The notes: generated by a model from the letters alone, not told the origin. Positions 43,892 through 56,339 are shown, counted from the first letter of the stretch. The stretch: DNA of 64,000 bases from Raphanus sativus (GCF_000801105.2 NC_079519.1:14072668-14136667), one strand, 5' to 3'. Made by a program: numbers and translations.

Positions 43892-46351
43892 TTATGACGA
43901 ATTTGTGGCACATATATCCGTAAGGTATTCTTTTTCCAGCTCAGAATCTTCTTCTGTGTAAAAGGCATGATCGTCTATCAGAGGACGTTTTAATAGTTTT
44001 TCCATGTCGAAGTTCATTGATATATCTCCGACATTTAAATCAATTTTTCCTCCTCGACAATCTATTATTGCTCCTGTTGTAGCTAAAAAAGGCCTTCCCA
44101 ATATAAGGGGGTCTTTCGGCACTTGTTTATACTTTAGTACGACAAAATCTGCTGGTATAAAGCAACCATCAATTCTAACTGGCACATCCACTAGGATTCC
44201 CTCAGGTACCCTAATAGAGCGATCAGCTAGAACTAATGTGATAGGAGTTGGAACAAATACATCATAACCCAGTGAAACTGCTACAGAGTGTGGCATGAGG
44301 TTTACACTAGAGCCAAGGTCACAGAGAGGACGAGGGAAACGTGCGTTCTGTATCTTACAATCTAGGACGAAACTACCAGGATCAGACCTTTTAATTGAAG
44401 TCCCTCCTTGTATTATCGCACTTACTTCCTCTGATACTAGCATGACGCTTTGTTCTCCACTTGAGGATATCATATCTTTCATGTACTTTTTCACCAAAGG
44501 GGCTATCTTAAGAGCGTCACTGAGGGACGTCTCGAAATAGATTTTATCGAAAGCCTTTTTGCAGATTGCATGCTCTAATGCTTTCTTAGTTTGCGGTTTG
44601 TTTGGAGGAAAAGGGGGAGGAGCTCTATAGACTCTTTCAATCCCAGTAGATTGTGTATTGCTACTGCTGGTGCCAGACGGTCGATCATTTTCCTTCCCAG
44701 AGGATCGATCGATATGCAGTTCGTCTAGATGGTCGATTTCGTCTTCGGCATCGGGATTCTCCTTATCCAGATCCATAGTTTTCCCCTTATTCTTTTCACT
44801 TGAAGAATTTTTCCTATGTTCTGATGTTTCTGAGTCGGAGTTGTTATCAAGCAGTTTTATGGGGTTGGAATTGCTTTTTCCCGCGTTATCGATGAGTTTT
44901 TTATTTCTGACGTCTTCTCTGGAATTCGTTTCAAGGTGTTTTCCACTTCGTAGCATCACAGCATATGCCTGGCGTTTTGCTCCAGGATTAGCATCGGTCC
45001 TTCCAGGAAGACGACCCGTCTCTCTTTTTAGAGTTGTTGCAAGGTTAGCAATTTTGTCTTCCATTCCCCGTAGATGTTCAATTAGAGAATCCATTTTCTG
45101 ATTTAGCTCTCCGTAAACACTGTTTATTTTCCCGTTGAATTCGAATTTCATTTTACGGTTTCCTGTAAGAGCTTGCTTAAGATTGTATTTTTCTCTTCCA
45201 GTACGAGACTGTATACAGATTTCATAGTCTCGTGTAAAGCTGTCGACGTTAAATACAGAATGAGGATCAGTATCATCTAATCCTTCTATAAAATCGAACT
45301 CGTCACCTGATATAGGAAGAGTTTTAGGGAAGTACGGGTACAGATTAGGTGGATTTTGATCTGTCAGAAGAGAATGAAGTGAATTTATGGAATTTTTTAT
45401 TTCAGCTAACTCAGTATTTTCTATTGAGACTATGTTTTTTTCTTTCTCCTTTTCTTCATCCATCTCTTCATAGGACCTTCCTCTCGCCATGTTTTCGATT
45501 AGACGTCTTGCTTCCATAGGATTTCTAGTAACGAAATTCCCTTCGCTTGCTGTATCAAGCGTTGTCTTATAGCTCAGAATAACACCTTTGTAAAAGATCT
45601 TAAGAAATTGTGGTTCTGGATAACCATGGTGGGGACATTCGAGTTCGTAACTCTTGAATCTTCCCCATGCATTTTTGAATGATTCCTGAGGATCTTGACG
45701 GAAAGTAGAGATTCGCCTCCTTACTTCCCAATAACGAGTATCGTCGAAGAATTGTTTAAGGAAAGCATTTCTAATCTCTTTCCAGCTAGTCAGGGATCCT
45801 CTTGGTAGACAGTTTAGCCACCTCAAGGCTCCCCCTTCTAATAAAAATGGGAAAAGTCTGCAACGAATATACTCATATGGAATCAATTCCTCTAGACCCT
45901 CGATATGGTCTTGTGGATGTTCTAGAGAAGATCCTTTAAAAGGGTTTCGACGCATCATATTATAATAGTCAGCATTAAACTTGGTTTTCGAGATGACGTC
46001 GTCATGTATTCTGATAGCGGACCTATTGGAATAGGTCCTATTAGGGTTTAAGTAGTCTTGCAAGGGCAATTTAATTTCTTTACCTATGTCTAAAGTAGAG
46101 TTTGACTTAACAGGGATTTCAGTCCCCTGTTTTTCAGTAGTTTGACTAGAAATGTTGCTTGATTGACCTATTGGTTCAGTTTGGACTACCTTCTTATTAT
46201 TAGCATCGGGAAGAGGGTACTTACCTGCTTCCGGCTGGGTGGTGTCGATCGATAATGTTCCTGATGAAACGATCGATTCTTCAGTATCTGCGTCGCTCGA
46301 TCGACAACGTTCTGTGTCGACCGATGCTTGGCCGATATCTCTATTCTCCAT
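43892..46351 (-). CDS. Gypsy gag and aspartic protease (819 codons)
   Basis: ATG at 46351 (MENRDIGQASVD), about 95 bases inside the PBS. The N-terminal ~60 residues are encoded partly by TCGATCGAT-type repeats. The retrotransposon gag domain lies at about residues 140-270 (WLNCLPRGSLTSWKEIRNAF, RFKSYELECPHHGYPEPQF). A charged linker follows, then the aspartic protease with LCDLGSSVNLMP (Asp near residue 680), a usual variant of D-[TS]-G, and ILGRPFLATTGAIID. No CCHC zinc knuckle is seen, as is common in the Athila branch. The frame ends at a TAA at 43892 that is in phase with the following pol codons, so it probably truncates an originally continuous polyprotein. Confidence 0.9.
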   Translation of the reverse strand: MENRDIGQASVDTERCRSSDADTEESIVSSGTLSIDTTQPEAGKYPLPDANNKKVVQTEPIGQSSNISSQTTEKQGTEIPVKSNSTLDIGKEIKLPLQDYLNPNRTYSNRSAIRIHDDVISKTKFNADYYNMMRRNPFKGSSLEHPQDHIEGLEELIPYEYIRCRLFPFLLEGGALRWLNCLPRGSLTSWKEIRNAFLKQFFDDTRYWEVRRRISTFRQDPQESFKNAWGRFKSYELECPHHGYPEPQFLKIFYKGVILSYKTTLDTASEGNFVTRNPMEARRLIENMARGRSYEEMDEEKEKEKNIVSIENTELAEIKNSINSLHSLLTDQNPPNLYPYFPKTLPISGDEFDFIEGLDDTDPHSVFNVDSFTRDYEICIQSRTGREKYNLKQALTGNRKMKFEFNGKINSVYGELNQKMDSLIEHLRGMEDKIANLATTLKRETGRLPGRTDANPGAKRQAYAVMLRSGKHLETNSREDVRNKKLIDNAGKSNSNPIKLLDNNSDSETSEHRKNSSSEKNKGKTMDLDKENPDAEDEIDHLDELHIDRSSGKENDRPSGTSSSNTQSTGIERVYRAPPPFPPNKPQTKKALEHAICKKAFDKIYFETSLSDALKIAPLVKKYMKDMISSSGEQSVMLVSEEVSAIIQGGTSIKRSDPGSFVLDCKIQNARFPRPLCDLGSSVNLMPHSVAVSLGYDVFVPTPITLVLADRSIRVPEGILVDVPVRIDGCFIPADFVVLKYKQVPKDPLILGRPFLATTGAIIDCRGGKIDLNVGDISMNFDMEKLLKRPLIDDHAFYTEEDSELEKEYLTDICATNSS

Positions 46352-46445
46352 CCTTTTTGTTGTAAAACAAAAGGATAGAAAAATTAGCTAAAGTAACAAA
46401 GTCTATGCTAAATCCTAAATTAAATCTAAAAGTAATAAGAAAGAG

Positions 46446-46463
46446 TCCCCGGCAACGGCGCCA
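46446..46463 (-). other. Primer-binding site of the Gypsy element
   Basis: The minus strand reads TGGCGCCGTTGCCGGGGA, four bases from the 5' LTR. This is the tRNA-complementary PBS typical of Athila/Tat elements. Confidence 0.85.
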
Positions 46464-46467
46464 AATT

Positions 46468-47789
46468 TGATATCACTCAAATTACCATAAAAAGTGAATT
46501 ACTCTCTCAAATAAGAGGTTCAGATGCAGTATTTAGGGATCGAATCCACAAGGACTCTAGGATTACTTCAAGGTTTAACTAAATAGAGTTAAGAATATAC
46601 TTAAGGTTTAATATGTTTTAAAGCAGTAAATATTAAGGTGAACAAGGGAATTGTTCAGTAAATGAAGTGAAGGTTGTTTCTAGATGAGGAAGATAGCTAG
46701 ATTCAGGTATTTCTCAGGTATGAATTTATGTAGTTTGAAAGTGACAATAGGGTTTTAGTCCATGAACTCAATCAATTGGTACGACCAGTAGGGTCTCCTT
46801 TACTAGATCCCGGATCTCAACTGTCGTTTGTTGATCTCGGAAAAGAGTCGATCGATACGACTTTGTCTTAATCGATTGATACACCTTTCATACAATCGAT
46901 CGCTACAACGATGGTTGTGTCGATCGATGGTAATTCTAGCAAGCATTATCGATTTGGTTGAACACGTTCTCTAATGAACTAGACCACCTTTCGCATGAGT
47001 CTAGTCAGTTAGATCACTATAGTTTATTTCAGGGTACTGAGAGTATACAGTTGTTTATCTCTTCAATCCTAAGATCTAGATTTAAGGGTGATCAATCCTA
47101 AATCTAGTATTAAGAACAACCAAGTGAAAGAACTATTTTAACAACCCTAGTAGACATCACAATCTCATCACATGATTCACCCTTATGAGAAACCTAAATC
47201 TAACAATTAGGTTTACTCAGACATATTCACGAGAGACAAGATCATGATGGTTTGAATAAAACTTAATATGAAATAAGGAACACAAAGAGTAGTGAGTAAG
47301 ATAAAAAGGGAGTTCAAGATCTTCTCTGTTTTGCAGTCTCAGATCTATCTCTCCAACTCTTACTCTTCTCCTAAGGTAGCCAAATTGCTTCTCTTCTCCA
47401 ATAGGTCTCTAGGCAAGTCTGCGTCTTAAATGATACAAAACCCTAGTATATAAAGCCTAACAGGCGGCCAGGGACTAAATGTGTAAATAGCACACTTTGT
47501 GATACACGAAAATCTTCTAAGTCGTAGTCCATCGAATGGTTAAATATCGATCAACACTCTTCCATCACTGTCGATCGATAGTAAGTGACTTTAATCGCCC
47601 GACCTCACATGATTCCTATCGGTCGATTCTTCATTCGTGAAAATACTCCAAAAATGCCTTAAAAGTATTGCTTTCTTCAATTAAGTACCTGTGCCTGAAA
47701 ATACTCTAAAATACTTTGAAAACGAAGTAAATATGATTGAAAACTCTTATATACCATGGTTAAAAACGGGTGAAATTCATGGTATATCA
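46468..47789 (-). repeat. 5' LTR of the Gypsy element
   Basis: 1322 bp, nearly identical to 35501-36821. Confidence 0.95.
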
Positions 47790-47794
47790 ATATA

Positions 47795-49040
47795 TTAGAT
47801 AACATTTACTTTTTACGATTCAACTAAGATATTTTGTTATACCGATTAAAATTTTGATTAATTTTTTTTATTTTTATATAGTTTGATTCTTACCTTAAAT
47901 TTGTATATATATATATATATATATTTAGTAGGATTATGTATAATTTAATATATGTTGTTTTGAAAATCAAATAGTAAAAGTAAACTAAAGTGTTGATCGG
48001 TTCAAAATTACATCTTAATTGTAATAGTTGGTTAATATATTTGTAGTATTATTTAATAATTTCATATTTATTTAGTAAAATGTTGAGAATAAATGAGAAA
48101 ATATTATTTTTATTTAATGTTTGATTTTGTATAAAATAATTTGGATTGGTCTAGTTACTCATTTGTGGGTATATTGTGTTACATATATCCGTTAAATTCA
48201 AGTATAACTATTTCTAATCTTATTCAACCAAATCATATTCATTGTATTCATTGTATTAGTTTGGTTTTCATCTTAGATGTGTATATATATATCTATGAAT
48301 TGGCTATTTGTAAATAGCCTATGACTGTTAATTTTATAGTACTTGGTAACTTGGAATATGATAATTATCAAAAATAAAATTATAAAAATAAAATGATGAT
48401 AGGTACGATATTGCATCAAAATATAATGATACATTCAAAAAGGGAATATTAATTCTTTATTTTAATATCAAAATTATTTTTCTAAAATTTCCTATTTATG
48501 AAATCAAATTATATATAAAAAGTGTTTTCGGTTTAAGTTTATAAATATTTTCTTTATCATACATGTTATTTGAAAAATATAAAAGGGAACATAAAATATT
48601 AAATTAAATTTTATTCATTAAAGATATCTTAGTTTATGCTATTTAAATTATTTTGTAATAATATGAGAAATATATTGATTTAAATAAAATGCTTAATACT
48701 TTTAAAAATATATTATATTGTTAAGATTATTTTTAAAAAGGGAAGATTATTATTCTTTTTACTTTAAAATCAAGATTATTTTGTGAAATTTCCTTATTAT
48801 GAATTATACTATATATAAAAGATATTTTCGTTTTTAAATTTATAAATTTTCATTATATATAAGTTATTTGAAGAAAAAAGAAAAAGGAAACCTAAATAGA
48901 AAAGGAAAATAAAAATAAAATAAATACTTAATAATGATAATTAGATATATTTGATTCATTAAGGGTATCATCGTAATCAACTACCGTGAAAACTAATATG
49001 AGCACGACACGTAAGAAACTGACTTCTCAAATAATATTAT
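47795..49040. other. Inner Helitron, 5' part; AT-rich and non-coding
   Basis: No gene seen. The two phrases TTTAAAATCAAGATTATTTT (48770s) and TTTAATATCAAAATTATTTT (48460s) mark an internal imperfect duplication of about 300 bp. Confidence 0.5.
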
Positions 49041-49045
49041 AGAGA

Positions 49046-50612
49046 TGTAATGGGTTACGATGGGAGCAAATTAATAATTGGACTAGCCCAATTATATGAT
49101 CATGATGTAGGTCAGCGTCTCCCATATATATCTCCCATATATATGCATGTTATAAGATGAAGTTAATTAATTAACTTTCCAGCCGCCTTCAATTCATAAA
49201 CCCTAGCACCAACGAATAGTTCATTGGACTTTTGAGATTTGATGTCAACGGCACTAGCATCCCGATCTGATCCAGTTTGTGTGCGTGTGGATATCGGTAG
49301 AGGCACGACAATTGGAATGCTAGAAATCTCGACTTGGTTTGTTTATCTCTCCGTTGCAAAACATCCAAGTATATTCGAGACTATAAAATATAGATTTATT
49401 TCAGTATTGACATGAGATTCTAGGCATATGAATTTATAGGTTAGTTTATAAATTGTTATAAGCCAGTATGAGATTCCAACAATGCCATGATCTTTTCATC
49501 TAGACCTAGTCATGTGAGTATATAATATGACTTTAAAATAGATGATAAGGAGGGCAGGACTGTGCTTTCAAGCTAATTGGTTTCTTAAAGAATCTGAGTA
49601 CAAAAATCACCTTGAATTTAAAGATGTGCTGAAACTCCATGGGAGTTCCTTTTGCAAACAGTGCACAATAAGCGTCTACCACTGCATCGATTGGGGAAAG
49701 TATGACCTTAAGAAGTGCTTAAAATCTTCTTATTTCACGGGTCACAAATTTAGAGTAGCTGGCAGCAGTTGGTCTGCAATGATATCACAAACTTCATATT
49801 TAAAAGGCTAAATTGGTATATACAATATCATACTGAAACAAAAATACTTTATGATACCAAATGTATCATGCTCAGATAACGTCAATAACAATTTTTCAAA
49901 ACGCAGAGATCCCAGCAAAGGCACATATCCATAAATTGGTAATGATGAGATAGCTAACCTATCTGGCAAGGGAAGGGATTTCTAGAAGAATTGTCTTCAT
50001 GGCTTGTGTATCTAGTAACATTTGTGAAACCAAAAAAAAAAACAGATACTCATCTTCTAGTACTAAACATATGGAAAAGAATAAACAGATGAAATAGAAG
50101 GCTCCAATACATAACCTGCGAGAACGATCTCATGCCGATTTACATCAAAACAGCTTGGTGTGTAGACAGAACTTTGGCTGAAACAGTGTCTTAATTTGAG
50201 TAGACGGTTCGCAATAACGTACCATTATCGCCTCCAATCAAAGAGACGATAAAAGAACACATTCGAGTTAGCCATCAAGAGAGATGACGATCAAAATACG
50301 ATTACATGAAATATGGATAGCAAAGAGTTTAAGAGATCGCGAAAATCAGAAGTGAGATACAAACCTATTTATATCTGGAATTGACGTATGAGCAACGCAT
50401 CTGGAGAGGTCGTAGTGAACTCACGAATTAAAGAAGATAAGAGTAAATACGCATAAATACGCAGGAATAGCAACGCATTCCGTTACAGAAACCGAATCAC
50501 CATCATTGTTTCATTTAATCGCCACGTGGCCGACGCTCAGAGCACGAATTGTTGCGCTGGACGCTGACGTGGCATGGCTCAGGAAGGAAGAAACTGTATT
50601 ATATATAAATAG
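49046..50612. other. Outer Helitron, 5' part; no gene recognised
   Basis: A plus-strand frame at 49542-49811 (FCKQCTISVYHCIDWGKYDL) is open but unidentified. Exon-like sequence may be present at 49900-50300, but I cannot assign it. Confidence 0.35.
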
Positions 50613-50617
50613 ATAGA

Positions 50618-51300
50618 TAGCCTTCTTAGTGGTGAGAATCACAACTTTTTATAAACTTTTATTTGAAATTATAATTACAAAATTTGCTATGATCGGAGTC
50701 ATACAGTTCAAAAAACGATTACAAATTGAATAGATCATAAGATGATCCTGAAACAATCGCTGCATTCACATTGAATGACTTTATAAAAAGGTGGAAAGTG
50801 CTTCTACCTGTGTCTTACTTGTAGAGATAGCAAACAGATTATCTCGTTCAGGACCGCAGCGTGATTGTTTCGAAGTGGGTAACAGCGGGTCAGGCCCACG
50901 TGGGTTGCAGTCTCTGGAACGGCTGCCTAATCCCGTCCTGCTATATGTACAAACCTTTGCGGGTCGGCCTGCAGGAAAAATGATAATACACGCAACATGA
51001 CGCTTCAGGCCACTCCAGGACGCTTTAGGCTTCTCTAGGATATGATTCATGTCGTCGATTGAACTGGACGTGACTCACCTGTCATTGATTTGCTTATTTG
51101 TTACTCAAAACAATGGTTGTAGTTTATTTTTCACACTCCAAATATATTAACATACCAATTAAAAATAATTGCAGAAAATGTTTTTCATCAGCTTATAGTT
51201 CATAGTTCATAATTAATGTTTTAGTTTGATGAGTCCAAAAATTAAATAAAACCAACTACCAAATCAAAGCTGCCAATCCAAAAGTAAATAAAAAAGAATA
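50618..51300. other. Non-coding
   Basis: A GC-richer patch at 50850-50970 contains GCGGGTC..GCCCACGTGGGT phrases like the edges of hAT elements, but no terminal repeats could be proved. Confidence 0.35.
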
Positions 51301-51309
51301 CCAAAGCTC

Positions 51310-51390
51310 AAATCGCCATCGTCGAAGCCCGAATCATCATCACCGGAGCTCGAATCGTAATCGCCGGAGATCGAATCTTCATTGCAAGAC
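51310..51390. repeat. Imperfect ~20-bp tandem repeats (CGAATC.TCATC.CCGGAGC)
   Basis: About four units of AAATCGCCATCGTCGAAGCC / GAATCATCATCACCGGAGCT / CGAATCGTAATCGCCGGAGA. Confidence 0.75.
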
Positions 51391-54300
51391 TCCTTCATTA
51401 TCTTGGGTGGAGGGGGGGGGACGAAGTCGCACAAATCACCTTCTTCTCACACTCTCTCTCATTTTTTTTCAGGTAATTAAAAAAAGAAATGAAAAAGAAA
51501 AAAATGCGGGTCCTTGTAGTCCCACATGGCCCGCTTTGGCCCATCCCAAAAAATCCCAGTCCCGCAACAATCCATCCCGTGAGGTTTGCTAATTTTTGGG
51601 CTTAAAAAATATCGGTCCAATACCGTCCCGTGACAGTCTTTTATGGGCCAAGCCCGCGGTCCAAGTCCATGATTAATATCTTTACCTCCTTGGTTTCCTC
51701 TTCTGCGGGACGTTAATTGCATTTGCAACTCCTTAACTTTAGTTTTAGGTTTAAAAGGTCTTTGTAGAAGTAGTCTTTTCCGAAGGGTGTCAAAAGATCT
51801 ATTGAATCTGTACCGTCGTCCATATCAAATTGATCATCTTCTTCTCCTTACAAAGATCCCAAAAAGGCAAACTTATCTGAACCCAAACCAAGCGCGTCTT
51901 TGCTGTTACTTTCCTTTAGAGCGATGATTGATGTCGCTTATGGTTGTAGAATCCATGTTTTGCAATGTTGGGGCAGTTTCCAAGGAGGGGGGGGGGGTGA
52001 GAGACTCTGTTTGTCGGTGATAAAAATAATTGTTGGAGACATGTACATGCTCTCAAGTACTCAAATAGTAGTTAAAGATAATAGTCCATTCATATCAGTC
52101 GGGGTGGCTTTGTCGAACACACTTGAAACATTTATTTCCTCATGTCAAGGGTTGGAATGGAAATCTCCTCACAAGTACAAGTGCTAATTTCTTTTGGTAT
52201 TGTTATATTGTTGATACCAGAAGTATGATCATTCAATGAAAAAGATACAAAGACAATAGGGTATTGAAAAGTTGAAGTCTGAACCTCTGGAAAGTTGGTA
52301 TGTTTGTTTACATCACATATTTTTTTTGTGGAACCATGCACCTGACGACTATGGTATGTGGTATGTTGGAAATGTGTTTCCTCATTTTTTGTGTTTCTAG
52401 GTGAATCATTGCGGACTTGAAATGCTTTGTGAACTATGTGGAACTTGGTCAAATGACGAGAAGTTCATATTTTCCATTAACCGTTTGTTCATTAGGAATG
52501 AGTCTTGTTACGAAGACTTTATTGTATGATTTCCGTTTTTTGGTTATATGATAATTGTTAGTGTAGTCATCACTCGGCGTTTATTAAAGGAATTGCGGAT
52601 GGTCGTTTTCCCGTTGACTGATTAGATGGAGCCTTCGTTGCTCAAATATTTTCCTTTGGCGGAAAGGTTGTCTTTAGCCGTAAAACCAGGGCATTGTGGT
52701 CAAGGATTATACAACACCAATTTTTAGTTTAGCATTAAGGTCATACTTTTTTAGAATTATCCTTAAATCAGATGCAAAATTCTGGTTCAGGCTCTCAGGT
52801 AAGACATAATTGGCCGATGGCCAACGAGCTTTTGTTGAGACTGACAGGCTGAATATGTCGAGTTTTCATCGTTAAGATGGCCAGTGTGGTAGGAGAAAAT
52901 TTTCCACTTCAGGTTTCAGTCATTCGATGAGTCTTTCATAGAATACTTCATTTAATCGTATGAAATTTTTTTCCGTATAATGTTGTTTAGGTTATGAAAG
53001 CCATAAAGAAAGGCTTTCGTATGAAAACTCTTTTCAGTTTTGTCAGAGGAAGACGAAGCCTAAGAGGCTTGATACTGAATCCATTGGGACTTAATCCCAT
53101 GATGATGGCCTGCTCGGCTGTAACCGAGGGGAGTGGGTGGCGGAATCCAGCGAGCCGTCAGGTTAAAGGAAGAGATCTATTAGATCGTAGCGCGAGGAAA
53201 TAAAGTTTAAGATTTGTCGTCGAAAGAAGAACCATACGGCTTCGTTTTTAGCTATACAAAATTGTCTAAAACACTTCTTTGTATAATCTGTTATGTTTCT
53301 TTTTTGAAAGTTCCTTCAGATAACTCGATCTGATTCCACGAAGGATGTTTCGTGTTAGTTTTTACAAGAAGGGCTTCTCATACAAGTAAATGAAGAGTGT
53401 TACTCGCAGATTACTTGTGATGTTTGCGAGTGATGATTGGGTTCGCCTCATTCGTGTTTTCGTATCGCAAAATAATTTTGCATGATACTGATATTTTTTT
53501 TCCTGTAGGCTGTTTCTTATAAAATATATTAGTTTACGAAAGTAGTACGACCGGTTTTATGAAGACTGTGAAGCGGAGTTTTGTCTAAAGACATCAAAGT
53601 AGCTATATTTTCTGCAGATTTTACGAGAAACATTTTCTCTTTGATTCTTATCTGTAGTGGAAGTTGCTTCATGTCACTCATGGAGTTTTACTGAAGATTA
53701 TTTAGTTGAGACCATTGCAAGAAACGTTTTCGAAGGTTTTTGAGAGGAATTCTCATGACATATTTGTTTTTTGAGTGGAACGAGTTGGGCAACCAGCAGT
53801 AGATCTAGTCAATGAGCTAGGAGAAGGCTTTCCTCTTGTTGTAGTCTCTGATATTTGTGCCGTCAATTTTTCTTTGTTGCAAATATTTTTCATGCGTTTC
53901 CGTGACTTACTTGGTTCCATGGAAATTACGAGTAACGCTTTTGTGTTTGAAAAACCGTAGTGTTATTAGTCTGGTGTTGTGACAGGTTGTCTGAACTCAT
54001 GATTGTGATAAGAGATGTTGTAGAGTTCCAGACTATATTTTCGATGGTTTGTGTATGTCGCTAGCGTTTAGACGAATCTTAGATTATCGTTTGCCTTTTG
54101 GACGATTTTGATGGGACATTGCATTGCCTAAGTGTTTTTCTGCCTAGATCTATAAGAGTTGGTTTGTCGAAAGCGTTTCCTTGATGCCGAGGCAAAAAGT
54201 TTTTGAAGTATGGAAGTATATGAGTATAGTATACATATCCACTCCCTCGTTTTTACAAGGGAGAAAGGCTGAACAGGCCATTTGATGGATTATGTACGTT

Positions 54301-55559
54301 CTTATTCCAAGGATTAAGATGATCGACAAACAAGTTCAATTTAAAGATGACGACGGGATTGTGATCTTTGGTGGTTTTCAGGTTGATGACTTGGAATGAG
54401 TCGGCTTTAAGAAAACTGCTAGGAACAAGCTGATTTTAAGACGATGTTCATGTCTCTAGCTCTTTTTTATGAAGCGAGTTACGTATGCTTGAATGTGTGA
54501 CGATCGTTTCTCGGTTTAGCGAGAGATTAGATCGGTTTGCAAGATTTGCCTGATTATTTAAGGAACAATAGAAAAAGATAGGGAAAATCGTCTAAGATTT
54601 AGTTAGCTACACTACTCACCTAGATCCAAGTTCCCTAAATTTTACGGCTGTCACCGAGGCATTTCAACTTCTTAATACTTTCATAAGGAAAATCCAAGTC
54701 TGATTTCAAAATTTTCCAAGTCGGACATACCTTAGGCGTCTCGGATATTCGGATATGCCGCTTCTCCGTTTGCTTTCTCATATTCCTCTTCTTATCCTCG
54801 TGTCAGTCCACCCCCTATGGTAAGTAAGAATATTTATTCTACCTGGATTTCTCTACATTCCTGGCCGTGTTTAGGCTAAAGCATGTTTTGCGATTTGGTC
54901 CGTCGATCCATATTTTCCGATCTGGGTTTTAGTCTCTGTATCATTGGTTTTACAAAAAAATGAATGAGCATCTCATTGAAAACTTTTTTGGTGCTTAGAA
55001 ATAGCCATTTTAGATTTAATGTCACGGAATTTCGCAAACCTCAGTTCTAATTTCCGCAGCATTTGGTATTCAACGTAACTCTGATGAGAACATCAAGACA
55101 AGGAAGAGATTCATGTAAGTTTATTTTCTTGTTTCTTCGTACCGCTGGTTTTACTAAAAGGATCAAGTGCACTTTGTATATCTTTGAAAATTCTATCAAA
55201 TCTTTTTGAGTAGATGTTTTCGACTTAACATGGCAGAATTTCGTAAAACTGGATTACATATTTCGTATCAAAGAAACTTTAAGAAATCATTGAAAAAAAT
55301 TGAGGAGAAGCAGATGAAGACTTGAGGAAAAGTGAATATGCCAATGAGGAAGAAGAAAAAAATGGAAAAATGTCATTCGGGTGAGGGGCTCAGCTCGTCA
55401 AGCTGTGAGCAAAGTGGTCCTGTCCTAGCCCTTATTATCTTTGGTTTCCGTTGATCATTTCGTACGACCTTGTTTGATTTTCCGAAGGTTGGCGAATTGT
55501 GTTGTGTTTTGAGTTATATCTAGGAGAATATTTTTGCAAATGTTTTTAAATTTACTCTA
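51391..55559. other. Unassigned, no gene recognised
   Basis: Many short frames but no conserved motif. The base composition (about 40% GC, T-rich plus strand) is more uniform than in the Helitron areas and may be interior of a non-coding LTR element whose promoter lies at about 56550. G-runs at 51406-51420 and 51984-51999. Confidence 0.35.
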
Positions 55560-55830
55560 CGAAACTGTTATTGTAAAATACTGTTGAGTTTTATTTTACG
55601 AAAGCTATTTCAGAAAATATGTTCGAGTTTAATTCTACAAATGCCGTTTCGTAAAATATTATCAAATTTAGTTTTACGAATGCTGTTTTGTAAAATATTG
55701 TCGAGTTTACTTTTACAAATAAAATTTCGCAAAATGTTGTCGAGATTTAATTTAAAAAGTCGTTTAATAAAATATTGTCGAGCTTAATTTTACGGAAGTT
55801 ATTCTGTAATTCTTTTCGAGTTTGGCTGTA
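55560..55830. repeat. ~43-bp imperfect tandem repeats (TTTTACGAA..GCTGTTTCGTAAAAT)
   Basis: About six units combine TTTTACGAA(A)GCTRTTTC, GTAAAATATTGTCGAGTT and TAA. Each unit has short inverted ends (TTTTACGAA versus TTTCGTAAAA), so each can fold back. Confidence 0.8.
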
Positions 55831-56339
55831 CGAGAGCTGTTTTTTTTGGAAAACTCACATTTTATGGCTATTATGCAGATGTAGTTCCTGAGTTTCATAT
55901 CAGAAACTCAAGCTGCGACGAGCCTTATTATAATGATCAAACTTAATCGGACTTTTTTCCGTTTCGGTAGGATTGATCCAAGGGAGTTATGAGTACTTTA
56001 TCCAAAACAAGTTTAACAGACAACTGTCGAGAATTCCCAGAATATATTGTTACAGAGAGATACTTGAAGTTTTCCATAATTTTATGTTTCAGAAGATGTT
56101 TTAGCAGTGAGCTAGGGATACATCTCCCGTTTTGGTTTGTTTACTCTTTTTCAATGGGTTTAGATTTTGAGAAATTCCAGAGAAATAGACTATGTTTTTT
56201 GGAAGAATTACAGTAGTAAAGTATGTGTACCCGGTTTTTTGTGCTTACTTTTCTGCGAGCAAGTTATATTTTTCCAAATATTTTTAAAGAAATATTTTTT
56301 GTTGAGTTACTTCTCGCGTCGAGATGCGTACAAGGTTTT

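Larger units (their letters stand above)
35501..47789 (-). mobile_element. Athila-type Gypsy LTR retrotransposon, 12.3 kb, full length but disabled
   Basis: Two 1.32-kb LTRs (TGATATCACTC...GGTATATCA) are flanked by the duplication ATATA (35496-35500 and 47790-47794). On the minus strand the order is PBS, gag-protease, reverse transcriptase-RNase H, integrase, a third ORF, polypurine tract. This order, the tRNA-type PBS and the third ORF point to the Athila branch of Ty3/Gypsy. By eye the LTRs differ at roughly 26 sites (about 2%), so the insertion is young. The pol frame has two stops, a 211-bp tandem duplication and several one-base shifts. Confidence 0.93.
35268..49045 (-). mobile_element. 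Inner Helitron (minus strand) split by the Gypsy insertion
   Basis: At the left, the minus strand has a perfect 6-bp hairpin (CCGTGC/GCACGG, 35281-35296) and ends CTAG at 35268 before T. At the right, the minus strand starts TCTCTATAATATTATTTGAG at 49045 after an A, followed by AAGTCAGTTTCTTACG. Removing the Gypsy element leaves about 1.5 kb of AT-rich, non-coding, non-autonomous Helitron. Confidence 0.7.
34004..50613 (-). mobile_element. Outer Helitron (minus strand), interrupted by a second Helitron and a Gypsy element
   Basis: At the left, a 6-bp hairpin (CCGCAC/GTGCGG, 34018-34032) precedes GTATAAAAATATAG on the minus strand, a mutated form of the usual CTAG end. At the right, the minus strand starts TCTATTTATATATAATACAG at 50613 (or 50617), a Helitron-like 5' start. 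The flanking segments 34040-35267 and 49046-50612 would be its own sequence. Both ends are degenerate, so this pairing is tentative. Confidence 0.4.

Noticed and set aside
50850..51720. hAT element suggested by GCGGG/CCCGC-rich edges
   Set aside because: No matching terminal inverted repeats or 8-bp duplication could be found.
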